Assembly: GCA_030691295.1 (NCBI GenBank)
Contig: JAUYEQ010000324.1
Span: 1 to 9,367 of the forward strand
Reading direction: 5' to 3'
Length of the DNA stretch: 9,367 bases
Source of the DNA: Bacteroidota bacterium
GTDB lineage: Bacteria > Bacteroidota > Bacteroidia > Bacteroidales > Prolixibacteraceae
Shown: positions 1 to 7,238 of the stretch, one piece after another
Numbering within the stretch: position 1 is the stretch's first letter
How the letters are laid out: every line of letters starts with the position of its first letter
Notes under the pieces: model-generated
Told to the model about the DNA's origin: nothing
Seen by the model: only the letters and a program-made list of their open reading frames with translations
Database searches by the model: none
Position numbers and translations under genes: made by a program

Positions 1-366
1 TATTTGCGTTTCGGTATTGTTAACATGGTAAATGGCAGTAAAACAAACACTCCACATTGCCCGGCACGACAAATTATCGGAACGGCTGCGGAAATACTCC
101 AGGTCTTTCACAAATGGCCGGTCATTGTCTGATTCGCCACCTTTTTCAGCATCATCAGAAGCAATGTCGCCAAACTCGAATTTACTGACTTCGAAATCAT
201 ATTGCTGAAAATAATTATAAACTGCTGTAACTGCCTTAATGGCATCATCATCGGTTTTATAGAAATTTTCGGATGTTTGTGTTGCAAGTTGAGGCTTGTC
301 AATAAAGGCCGGATCGCAGCCCGAAATCATGAAAAGCAATAGAAGTATATATATTCGTCTGTCCAT
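1..366 (-). CDS. SusD/RagB-like outer-membrane lipoprotein, N-terminal 122 residues (cut by window edge)
   Basis: An open frame begins with ATG at 366-364 and continues without a stop to position 1, so only the amino-terminal 122 residues are present. Residues 1-17 form a lipoprotein signal: basic MDRR, a run of Leu/Ile/Phe, then the lipobox I-S-G-C with the lipidated Cys at 17. Residues 32-53 (S-E-N-F-Y-K-T then D-D-D-A-I-K-A-V-T-A-V-Y-N) carry the helix-forming N-terminal signature of SusD-like proteins, and W105 with Y113 and N116 fits the following conserved helix. Family knowledge: SusD proteins are surface lipoproteins that form a lid over the SusC channel and bind the glycan or other nutrient. 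The gene starts 11 bases after the SusC stop codon, so the two are surely cotranscribed. The ligand-binding part lies outside the window, so no substrate can be proposed. Confidence 0.92.
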   Translation of the reverse strand, partial: MDRRIYILLLLFMISGCDPAFIDKPQLATQTSENFYKTDDDAIKAVTAVYNYFQQYDFEVSKFEFGDIASDDAEKGGESDNDRPFVKDLEYFRSRSDNLSCRAMWSVCFTAIYHVNNTETQI

Positions 367-377
367 GTGTTTTGTCT

Positions 378-3300
378 TTAGAATTTTACACTTAATCCAG
401 TCAATATTGTTCTTGCTTGCGGATATTTGGCAAAGTCGATTCCTGAATTCAGCGGGCTGCCGCTCAAATCAGCCAGTTCAGGATCAAGACCGCTGTACCT
501 CGTAAATGTGTATAGATTTTGAGCCCCGACATAAATACGACAAGAGGAAATCGAGAGTTTCCGGCAGATCCCCTTACCCAGATTGTATCCGATCTGAAGA
601 TTTTTAACCCTGAGAAATGATCCGTCCTCGATGTACCACGACGATGCACGAAGGTTATTATTGGCAGTACTCGCAGAAATCATAAACTGTGAGTTACTGG
701 TTCCTTCGCCATACCAGGCTTCCTGCAACATGTTGGCCGGAGAATTAAAATACCCCGTATTCTGATGGGTATAGTATTTAAATACATTGAAAATATCATT
801 GCCCTGAACTCCCTGAAGAAATATGCTGAAATCGAACTGTTGATATTCTGCAGAAAAGGTCAGGCCATAAGTAAAATCAGGATGCGGCGAACCGATAAAA
901 CCGCGGTCTTCGCCGGTCACTTTGCCATCGCCGGTCAAATCTTTAAACTTGAAATCACCCGGTCTGGTCAAAATATCCTGATAATATTCTCCTTCTGAGG
1001 AAAGAGCATTGGCCTCGTTAATTTCCAGTTGATTCTGAAAAACACCTTCGACAATGTAACCATAGAATTCTCCGATGGGATGCCCAACCATCGTTTTGGT
1101 AGTATAACCAAGCCGCTGTTCACCTCCCATAATTGGTTCACCACCGCCCAGCGATACAATTCTGTTGTGGTAAGTGGAAACATTCATATTCACGCTGTAA
1201 TTCAGATCCTCCCATTTATTGCGGTAGGTAGCGTTTAGCTCAAATCCCTTATTGATAACATCCCCGGCATTTGTCCAGGGCGAACCGGGCAATCCGGTTG
1301 ATAAAGGAACTGGCAGCCGCAAAAGCATGTTCTTCGTTTTTTTGTTGTACAAGTCAATACTTCCGGAGAGTTTGTTCTTGTAAAAAGTAAAATCGAAACC
1401 AAGATTGGTCGATTCGGTGGTTTCCCATGTTAAACCCGGATTGCCGATGTTGATGGGTGCATATCCCTGAACGATTGAATGGCCAAACAAATACCTTTTT
1501 GAATTTCCTCCCGCAATCAAAGTTCTGAATGCATTGTCGTCGATATTCTGATTCCCGACCTGCCCCCAGCCCAGTCGTATTTTCAAATCATCCACATTTC
1601 GCGACATTGAACTTTCAGTAAAAAACTTCTCGCTTGAAATTCTCCAGCCAACTGACAGCGAAGGAAAATATCCCCATTTTTCGCCGCCCGTAAATTTGGA
1701 AGAGCCATCGGCCCTGGCTGAAGCTGTGAACAGGTATTTAGACCGGAAGGAATAATTGATACGCCCCAAATACGAAATCAGTGCATAATCGGATATGTCG
1801 CCCTGAACATTCGGATCGGTAGTAGCAGCGCTAAGATATCTGAGATAGTCATCGTTGCCGGGAACATTCCGTTTCGAAGCCTGAATAATATCGAAGTTGC
1901 CGGCCTCGGCAGTCATCCCAAGCAAGGCTGTAAAATCGTGGTTGTTATTGAATGTGCGCTTGTAAGTAAGCATATTCTCGAACACCCAGTCGAAATTTTT
2001 GCCTGATTCTTTTACTACCTGATTAATGTCGTTTTTCGAATCAGAGTCCATCCAGTAGGTTGGGAGAAAATTATCGAAATCATTACGACGACTGTCTATT
2101 CCGTAGGTAGAACGATACGAAAGGTTTTTGGATAATTCGTACTGAAATGAAATGTTTCCAAAGAAGCGAAGCTGTGTCCATTTGTTCAGCGAACGTCCGA
2201 TCTGCGCTACCGGATTGTATTTATTACTGTAAATTGACTCGTACCATCTGGAAAATTCGCCATATTTTACGCGTATCGGATCATTCACCGGCCTTTCGCC
2301 CCCAGAAGTAACCGGATCGAGAACAATGGACGTAAAAACTATTCCACCATCGAGATCGTCTTCCTGAATGGTGAGCCTTCGTGCCTGACTAATGTTTGTA
2401 TTAAAAGCAATTTTTACTTTTGGGGAAAGCTGATATTCGTTGTTTACCCTGAAAGTAATCCGGTCAAATTCAGATCCTTTGATAGTCCCATCCTGATTCA
2501 GTGCAGAAATGCTCATTAAATAACGGTTTACTTCAGATCCGCCGGAAATGGAAAAATGGTGGTTCTGTACAAGCGCTTTGCGGGTAATGAGATTCCACCA
2601 GTTGGTGCCACCCGTAAATGAGTTGGGATCTTTAAAATCTTCAATGTATTTATATGCATTGTTGCCCTCAATGTTGTTCCCGTTTGCTACGGCCAGATTG
2701 TGGATGCCTGCAAACTGTTTACTGTCGCCCATTGCAGGATTCTTCCAGACATCGTTTATGCCGAAATACGAATCGGCAGTGATTACAGGGCTTCCGGGTT
2801 TTCCTTTTTTGGTACTGATCAGGATTACACCATTTGCACCACGATTGCCATAAATAGCAGTTGCTGAGGCATCTTTCAGGATTTCAATATTGTCGATATC
2901 TCCTACATTCAAAAAGCGGATGTCATCCGTAGGGATTCCATCGATCACAAACAGCGGGTTATTGTTGTTTACCGTGCCAATTCCACGAATCCGGATGGAA
3001 GTCCCCCCACCCGGTGATCCCGATGTGGAAGTTATCAGCACACCGGCAGCTTTTCCCTGTAAAGCCTGGTCAATACCAGAAACCGACATCCTGCGAACCC
3101 CGTCAACCTCAATTGAAGTAATTGCTCCGGTCAGGTCCGATTTTCGCTGATCGCCATAACCAATGACGACCACCTCATCAACGTTTAAAATTTCAGGAAT
3201 AAGGTTTACATTTACCTGCGCTTTTTGCCCAACAACTACCTCCTTTGTTTTCATGCCGACAAATGAAAACACCAAAGTGTCCGCATTCATTGGAAGTTCA

Positions 3301-3749
3301 ATCTGGTAATATCCTGTTCTATCGGTAATTGTTCCAGTGTAAGTATTTTTTATAATTACGGTAACTCCCGGAATATTTTCAGTTTCATTGATGGTCACAA
3401 AACCTTTCACAGTGCGCGACAATTTGTTTTGTAAATTTTCAGGAAAAATTACCTTATCCTGCGACAAAATGATGTGCCTGTCAATCATTTGGTAGGAATA
3501 CGATGAATTGGAAAACAACTGGTCGAGCACTTCGTGGATGGAAGCATTCTTCACCTGAATAGAAGTTTTTGGTGTGAGATTGATGCTGGATTGTTCGTAA
3601 AAGAAGCGAAAACCGCTTTGCCTTTCAATTTCAGCAATGATTCTCTCAATGGGTGTATCCCTGAAATTTAGTGATATGGTTTTATCCTGCGAAAATATTT
3701 TCACAGAGAAAAAAATCAGAAAAATAGATAACAGAAGTTTTACTCTCAT
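378..3749 (-). CDS. SusC/RagA-like TonB-dependent transporter with N-terminal STN signalling domain
   Basis: Starting at the ATG at 3749-3747, the product is 1123 residues, normal for the family. In order: a signal peptide (about 1-21, MRVKLLLSIF then ...KIFSQ); an STN (secretin/TonB short N-terminal) domain at about 24-97; a carboxypeptidase-regulatory-like beta-sandwich at about 113-185; the TonB-box-like D-E-V-V-V-I-G-Y-G at 191-199; a plug domain at about 200-315 with N-P-L-F-V-I-D-G and E-I-L-K-D-A-S-A-T-A-I-Y-G; and a long beta-barrel ending in an aromatic C-terminus (L-S-V-K-F). Family role: energy-dependent import of large oligosaccharides or other nutrients across the outer membrane, with SusD as lid. 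The STN domain marks it as a transducer that signals to a FecR/ECF sigma pair, and exactly such a pair lies directly upstream. The frame stays open for another 56 codons upstream into the FecR gene. I chose the ATG because it begins a clean signal peptide and lies outside the upstream gene. The substrate is unknown. Confidence 0.95.
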   Translation of the reverse strand: MRVKLLLSIFLIFFSVKIFSQDKTISLNFRDTPIERIIAEIERQSGFRFFYEQSSINLTPKTSIQVKNASIHEVLDQLFSNSSYSYQMIDRHIILSQDKVIFPENLQNKLSRTVKGFVTINETENIPGVTVIIKNTYTGTITDRTGYYQIELPMNADTLVFSFVGMKTKEVVVGQKAQVNVNLIPEILNVDEVVVIGYGDQRKSDLTGAITSIEVDGVRRMSVSGIDQALQGKAAGVLITSTSGSPGGGTSIRIRGIGTVNNNNPLFVIDGIPTDDIRFLNVGDIDNIEILKDASATAIYGNRGANGVILISTKKGKPGSPVITADSYFGINDVWKNPAMGDSKQFAGIHNLAVANGNNIEGNNAYKYIEDFKDPNSFTGGTNWWNLITRKALVQNHHFSISGGSEVNRYLMSISALNQDGTIKGSEFDRITFRVNNEYQLSPKVKIAFNTNISQARRLTIQEDDLDGGIVFTSIVLDPVTSGGERPVNDPIRVKYGEFSRWYESIYSNKYNPVAQIGRSLNKWTQLRFFGNISFQYELSKNLSYRSTYGIDSRRNDFDNFLPTYWMDSDSKNDINQVVKESGKNFDWVFENMLTYKRTFNNNHDFTALLGMTAEAGNFDIIQASKRNVPGNDDYLRYLSAATTDPNVQGDISDYALISYLGRINYSFRSKYLFTASARADGSSKFTGGEKWGYFPSLSVGWRISSEKFFTESSMSRNVDDLKIRLGWGQVGNQNIDDNAFRTLIAGGNSKRYLFGHSIVQGYAPINIGNPGLTWETTESTNLGFDFTFYKNKLSGSIDLYNKKTKNMLLRLPVPLSTGLPGSPWTNAGDVINKGFELNATYRNKWEDLNYSVNMNVSTYHNRIVSLGGGEPIMGGEQRLGYTTKTMVGHPIGEFYGYIVEGVFQNQLEINEANALSSEGEYYQDILTRPGDFKFKDLTGDGKVTGEDRGFIGSPHPDFTYGLTFSAEYQQFDFSIFLQGVQGNDIFNVFKYYTHQNTGYFNSPANMLQEAWYGEGTSNSQFMISASTANNNLRASSWYIEDGSFLRVKNLQIGYNLGKGICRKLSISSCRIYVGAQNLYTFTRYSGLDPELADLSGSPLNSGIDFAKYPQARTILTGLSVKF

Positions 3750-3813
3750 AAACACAGGAAGTTTCCACCCAAACAATACTCCTGTAAATATGTGCTTTTT
3801 TTTACTAATTCCG

Positions 3814-4824
3814 CTATTTTTTCCTGATGATGATTTTATTACGGTCGGTGATGTATTCAATTGGCTCTGAAGTAGATCGTTTGATGACTTCGAGAATGGT
3901 ATAAATGTTATCGTCAACCTTAAAATCGCCGGTGTAGGTTTTTTCTTTAAGCGATTGATCCTGAAAAGTTATTTCAACATTGTAGATGCGTTCAATCCTT
4001 TTGGCAAGTGTCTCAAATTTTTCGTCTTTGAAAACGAATTCGCCTTTCATCCAATAAGTGTAGAATTTTGTATCAACCTGTGTTTTTGTAAGCCTGTTGC
4101 TCACTTTGTCAAAAGACATACTTTCACCCGGTAAAAGTGTATTTTCAATTTCAGGATTTTCGTTTGACCTGACAGTAACTTTTCCGGAGATAAGCGTGGT
4201 TTCAATAAATTTATCGTTGGGATAAGCGCTTACATTAAATTTTGTGCCCAAAACCTTGATGCTGACATCGGAAGTTTGAACAAGGAAAGGCACTTTTGCA
4301 TTTGGTTTGATTTCAAAATATGCCTCGCCTGTCAATTCTACTTTGCGAAACTTGCGGTTAAATTTTTTCGGATATACCAATTTACTGCTGTTGTTCAGCC
4401 AAATGCGGCTTCCATCGGGCAATACAACTTCCGATTTATTTCCTTTAGGTACTGAAATGGTGCAGAATTCGTCTGAAGTACTTTCGTTTGAGATGTAATA
4501 AGAGGCCAGATAGCCAAACGAAAGGATAAAAAAGACAATTGCGGCATACCTTACAAATTGATTAACACGGAAGGAAATTTGTCGAACCCTGGATTGTGTT
4601 TGTGTTACTTCCGCGAACTTAATTCGGTTAATCAACTTGTCGTACGCCGCAATTGCTTGCGCATTGTTTGTTTGATCTTGCTTGTGGTCCCAGAGTTCTT
4701 TTAATTGAAAATATACTTGCTTGTTTATGGTCGATGTATTCAGCCATTCATTCAGCGCCATTTCCTCTTCAATGGAAACTTCACCCTCCAATTTTCTTCC
4801 TAATATGCTCCAAATAGTTTCCAT
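3814..4824 (-). CDS. FecR-like anti-sigma factor (DUF4974 C-terminal domain)
   Basis: From the ATG at 4824-4822 the protein has 336 residues. Residues 1-70 are a soluble helical cytoplasmic region (METIWSILGRKLEGE, then acidic helices) expected to hold the sigma factor. A single membrane segment lies at about 93-110 (YAAIVFFILSFGYLASYY). The periplasmic FecR domain is at about 125-219, with V-P-K-G-N, L-P-D-G-S-R-I-W-L-N, L-T-G-E-A-Y-F and V-L-G-T-K-F-N-V. A DUF4974 domain follows at about 263-336. The frame is open 21 codons further, to a TTG at 4887 that directly abuts the sigma-factor stop. I prefer the ATG because METIWSILGRKL matches the usual beginning of this family. Role by family: it keeps the ECF sigma factor inactive or primed until the TonB-dependent transporter signals through its STN domain, after which proteolysis frees the sigma factor. 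It lies between its sigma factor and the SusC gene. Confidence 0.93.
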   Translation of the reverse strand: METIWSILGRKLEGEVSIEEEMALNEWLNTSTINKQVYFQLKELWDHKQDQTNNAQAIAAYDKLINRIKFAEVTQTQSRVRQISFRVNQFVRYAAIVFFILSFGYLASYYISNESTSDEFCTISVPKGNKSEVVLPDGSRIWLNNSSKLVYPKKFNRKFRKVELTGEAYFEIKPNAKVPFLVQTSDVSIKVLGTKFNVSAYPNDKFIETTLISGKVTVRSNENPEIENTLLPGESMSFDKVSNRLTKTQVDTKFYTYWMKGEFVFKDEKFETLAKRIERIYNVEITFQDQSLKEKTYTGDFKVDDNIYTILEVIKRSTSEPIEYITDRNKIIIRKK

Positions 4825-4887
4825 TGTATTCTGAAATTCATTGTTAAAGACCTGTGTTTCCGAAAAATCTACCAGTTGACAGGCCAA

Positions 4888-5505
4888 TTATTTTAAATTA
4901 TTATTTATGTTTTTTGTAAACAACTGAAAAAGAAAGAGATTTTTATCCTCTTCCGAAAGGTTTTTTAAAATAAAACTCAACTTTTTCACCGCAGTTGCAA
5001 TGTGATTGTCGATGGTGTTGACAGAAATACTCAAAATATCGGCAATTTCCTTGTATTTCATCCCTTCCACTTTGGCCATCTGGAAAACAAGCTTTGTTTT
5101 TGGTGGAAGCTGATTGATGGCCTGTTCAATTTCACTACGAATTTCGGCAGTAAAAAAAGCAGTTTCGGGCGTTAATTCGTCAGCCTCAAACCTCACCAAA
5201 ACATCGTCAAGCGAAGTATTTCGTTCTTTCCTGAATTTGCTGAGATAATTAAAGGAAGTGTTTTTTGTTGAAATGAAAAGGTAACCGGACAAACTTGCAA
5301 TGTTTTTCAGAGTCGATCGTTTTTGCCAGATATTCAGAAAAACATCGTTTACAGCCTCTTCTGCAAATTCAGCCGAATGAAGGATCGAAAAGGCAAATTT
5401 GTAAAGCCGGTCGAAATAAGCAAGGTACAATTCCTTGAATGCCTGCTGATCAGAATTCTGACTTATCTTTTTACAGAGCGACTCTATGTGTTGGGTATTG
5501 TCCAA
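4888..5505 (-). CDS. ECF (extracytoplasmic function) RNA polymerase sigma factor
   Basis: The 205-residue protein has sigma-70 region 2 at about 22-88 (A-F-K-E-L-Y then E-E-A-V-N-D-V-F-L-N-I-W) and region 4 at about 128-176 (Q-L-P-P-K-T-K-L-V-F, then a helix-turn-helix Y-K-E-I-A-D-I-L-S-I-S-V-N-T-I-D). It lacks region 3, as expected for ECF factors of the Bacteroidota SusCD-associated group. A short Asn-rich tail ends the protein. The start is a TTG at 5505-5503. No ATG or GTG occurs in frame between the upstream stop (5532-5530) and region 2, so a non-ATG start appears real. It is the first gene of the operon and very probably directs transcription of the FecR-SusC-SusD genes behind it, released by its partner FecR when substrate is sensed. 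The promoter sequence it recognises cannot be read from one example. Confidence 0.93.
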   Translation of the reverse strand: MDNTQHIESLCKKISQNSDQQAFKELYLAYFDRLYKFAFSILHSAEFAEEAVNDVFLNIWQKRSTLKNIASLSGYLFISTKNTSFNYLSKFRKERNTSLDDVLVRFEADELTPETAFFTAEIRSEIEQAINQLPPKTKLVFQMAKVEGMKYKEIADILSISVNTIDNHIATAVKKLSFILKNLSEEDKNLFLFQLFTKNINNNLK

Positions 5506-5546
5506 ATCCCGGGTTACTGTTAGTTCGATTTAATTAAAGAGATGCA

Positions 5547-5578
5547 CGAAGATAGCATTTCAGAATCCAAGTTCCAAA
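5547..5578 (-). promoter_or_regulatory. candidate promoter of the sigma-FecR-SusCD operon
   Basis: On the minus strand TTTG (5578-5575) is followed after 20 bases by TATCTTCG (5554-5547). This is one mismatch from the Bacteroidota primary-sigma consensus TTTG-N19/20-TAnnTTTG, and transcription would start about 38 bases before the TTG start codon of the sigma gene. It would give basal expression, while the ECF-dependent promoter, if separate, is not recognised by eye. The rest of 5506-5712 is A+T-rich divergent promoter DNA. For the opposite gene only a weak -7-like TTATTTTG (5673-5680) is visible, without a matching -33 element. Confidence 0.4.
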
Positions 5579-5712
5579 ATCGCAATACTGAAATTATTTG
5601 ATTGTCCGTTTGCATACCTAATTGGGTTTTTGTCTTTTGTTTATTTATTCAACCGAAACTTAAAACAAAATCTTATTTTGCGTGTTTACAGCGTTAATAA
5701 ATATCATATAGA

Positions 5713-6585
5713 ATGACTCACTATTCCATTAAAGACCTTGAATATTTGTCGGGCATAAAAGCCCACACGATACGGATTTGGGAAAAACGGTATCAGCTGC
5801 TCGACCCAAACAGATCTGATACCAACATCCGTTCTTATACCGATGATGATGTCAGGAGAATCCTGAATGTAGCGATGCTTATCAAAAACGGTTATAAAAT
5901 ATCGAATGTTGCCGCGTTCGACGATGCAAAACTTCAGGAAGAAGTATTAAGGCAAAACAGAAATTTATTGGATCCTGAAAAAAACATCGATCAGGTTTTG
6001 TTTCACACGGTCAACCTCGACACATTTGGATTTGAGCAACTACTAAAAAAAATAATTCAGGAAAACGGATTTTCAAAAACCATGCAGAATGTGATCTTCC
6101 CGTTTTTCGAACGAATCGGTTTGTTGTGGCAGGCAGGTTCTATTTTTGTTGCACACGAACATTTTGTTTCCAACCTGATAAGAAACCACCTGATTGTTGA
6201 AACAGCAAAATTTGACAATCATCTTTCAGAAAAAAAAGTATTATTTTTTCTGCGCGAAGACGAATTGCATGAACTTGGATTGTTATATTTTAATTTTCTG
6301 GCAGCCGAAAACGGGTTGAGATGCATTTACCTGGGGCAAAGTTTGCCATTCAGTGATCTGGCCAGTTTGCTAAGAAGTACTGAATTTAATTTTGTATGTA
6401 CTACTTTTATCAATGCCATCGAGAAACCGGAACTGGAACTGTACCTTGCCAATTTATCGCTGACTTTCAATAAAAACAAGATTCTGATTGCCGGTCGTCA
6501 AATTGCCATTCACAAGCCAAAACTACCATCAAATGTGGCAGTAATAAAAAACAACAAGGATTTTATCAGGAGAATTTCAGTTTAA
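5713..6585 (+). CDS. MerR-family regulator with cobalamin-binding module (CarH/LitR-like)
   Basis: The 290-residue protein begins with a MerR winged helix-turn-helix at about 3-71 (Y-S-I-K-D-L-E, then H-T-I-R-I-W-E-K-R-Y, then R-S-Y-T-D-D-D-V). It continues with a four-helix cobalamin cap domain at about 90-165 and a Rossmann-like B12-binding domain at about 172-285. Key residues of the photoreceptor group are present: W139-x9-E149-H150 in the cap, and E184-L-H186-E-L-G189, an E/DxHxxG motif whose His would be the lower cobalt ligand. Also present are Y-L-G-Q-S-L-P (206-212) and A-G-R (260-262) at the positions of the family's LG...P and GG turns. Family knowledge: CarH/LitR proteins bind DNA as adenosylcobalamin tetramers in the dark and let go when light breaks the Co-C bond, commonly controlling carotenoid or photolyase genes. 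No such target is in this window, so the regulon is unknown. The gene is divergent from the sigma operon and converges with the hemolysin III-like gene. Confidence 0.9.
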   Translation: MTHYSIKDLEYLSGIKAHTIRIWEKRYQLLDPNRSDTNIRSYTDDDVRRILNVAMLIKNGYKISNVAAFDDAKLQEEVLRQNRNLLDPEKNIDQVLFHTVNLDTFGFEQLLKKIIQENGFSKTMQNVIFPFFERIGLLWQAGSIFVAHEHFVSNLIRNHLIVETAKFDNHLSEKKVLFFLREDELHELGLLYFNFLAAENGLRCIYLGQSLPFSDLASLLRSTEFNFVCTTFINAIEKPELELYLANLSLTFNKNKILIAGRQIAIHKPKLPSNVAVIKNNKDFIRRISV

Positions 6586-6599
6586 ATTTATACTGAAAT
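6574..6599. terminator. inverted repeat spanning both convergent stop codons, possible weak bidirectional terminator
   Basis: ATTTCAGT (6574-6581) and ACTGAAAT (6592-6599) are perfect 8-base arms around a 10-base A+T loop. The stop codons of the MerR-like gene (6583-6585) and the hemolysin III-like gene (6579-6577) both lie within this structure. No T-tract follows on either strand, so an intrinsic terminator is only a possibility. The position between convergent genes is the main argument. Confidence 0.35.
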
Positions 6600-7236
6600 A
6601 AATGGCAAAGAAGTGCAATATACTTCCGGCCAGAACAAATAAATGCCATATTCCGTGACTGTATGGAAGTCTGCGCCACATGTAAAAAATAACGCCAACC
6701 GAATAGGCAACTCCTCCCAAAATGAGGAAAGTAAGGCTAATGGATGGTAAACTCAAATAAACCTGCTTGCCGGCAATAACGAACATCCAGCCCATCAAAA
6801 GGTAAACTGCAACCATTAATTTGCGGAAACGGTGCAGATAAATGGAGCGGATTACCGCCCCAACAAGTGCCAGACCCCAAATGACACCAAACAAAGACCA
6901 GCCCCAGACTCCGCCAATACTGGTGAGCAAAATAGGTGTATAAGTTCCGGCAATGAGCAAAAAAATTGAAACATGGTCGAAACGCGCAAACAGGTTCTTT
7001 ATTCGCGGACTAGAAAAACTGTGGTACAAAGTTGACGACAAATACAACAGTATGAGTGTAGCGCCATAAATTGAGAAACTTACCAGATGCAATGCATCGC
7101 CGCTTTTTCCGGCAACAACAATAAGTACAATGAGCGCAACAACACTAAGTAACGCACCGATGCCATGGGTGATGCCGTTGACTATTTCTTCTTTTGAAGT
7201 GAGATCACGGTATATTTTTGAGGGCTGATCTTCCAT
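6577..7236 (-). CDS. hemolysin III / PAQR (YqfA, TrhA) family membrane protein
   Basis: The 219-residue protein has about seven hydrophobic helices and the family signatures in order. These are E-E-I-V-N-G-I-T-H-G near residues 16-25, S68-x3-H72 in S-S-T-L-Y-H-S, F-D87-H88-V then A-G-T-Y-T-P (96-101), and H194-x3-H198 in S-H-G-I-W-H near the C-terminus. The Ser/His, Asp and His-x3-His residues match the presumed metal (zinc) site of PAQR and alkaline-ceramidase-like proteins. Bacterial members have been linked to membrane-lipid homeostasis, and the 'hemolysin' name comes from one Bacillus protein, so toxicity should not be assumed. It is the last gene of a three-gene unit: its ATG (7236-7234) follows the glycosyltransferase stop with only two bases between. 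Its last codons overlap the end of the convergent MerR-like gene by 9 bp. Confidence 0.92.
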   Translation of the reverse strand: MEDQPSKIYRDLTSKEEIVNGITHGIGALLSVVALIVLIVVAGKSGDALHLVSFSIYGATLILLYLSSTLYHSFSSPRIKNLFARFDHVSIFLLIAGTYTPILLTSIGGVWGWSLFGVIWGLALVGAVIRSIYLHRFRKLMVAVYLLMGWMFVIAGKQVYLSLPSISLTFLILGGVAYSVGVIFYMWRRLPYSHGIWHLFVLAGSILHFFAIYFSINLN

Positions 7237-7238
7237 CT

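Noticed and set aside
2548..3150. Plus-strand open frames antisense to the SusC plug region (about 100 and 86 codons)
   Set aside because: They lie wholly inside a strongly supported SusC gene, show no recognisable domain, and follow from the codon pattern of the opposite strand.
1..5505. Calling the left operon a full polysaccharide utilisation locus with a named glycan
   Set aside because: No glycoside hydrolase, lyase or esterase is visible and SusD is cut off, so only the uptake and signalling part is supported.
6577..7236. Reading the hemolysin III-like gene as a virulence toxin
   Set aside because: The residues are those of the PAQR metal-site membrane family, found across non-pathogens; the name is historical and nothing nearby suggests toxin secretion.
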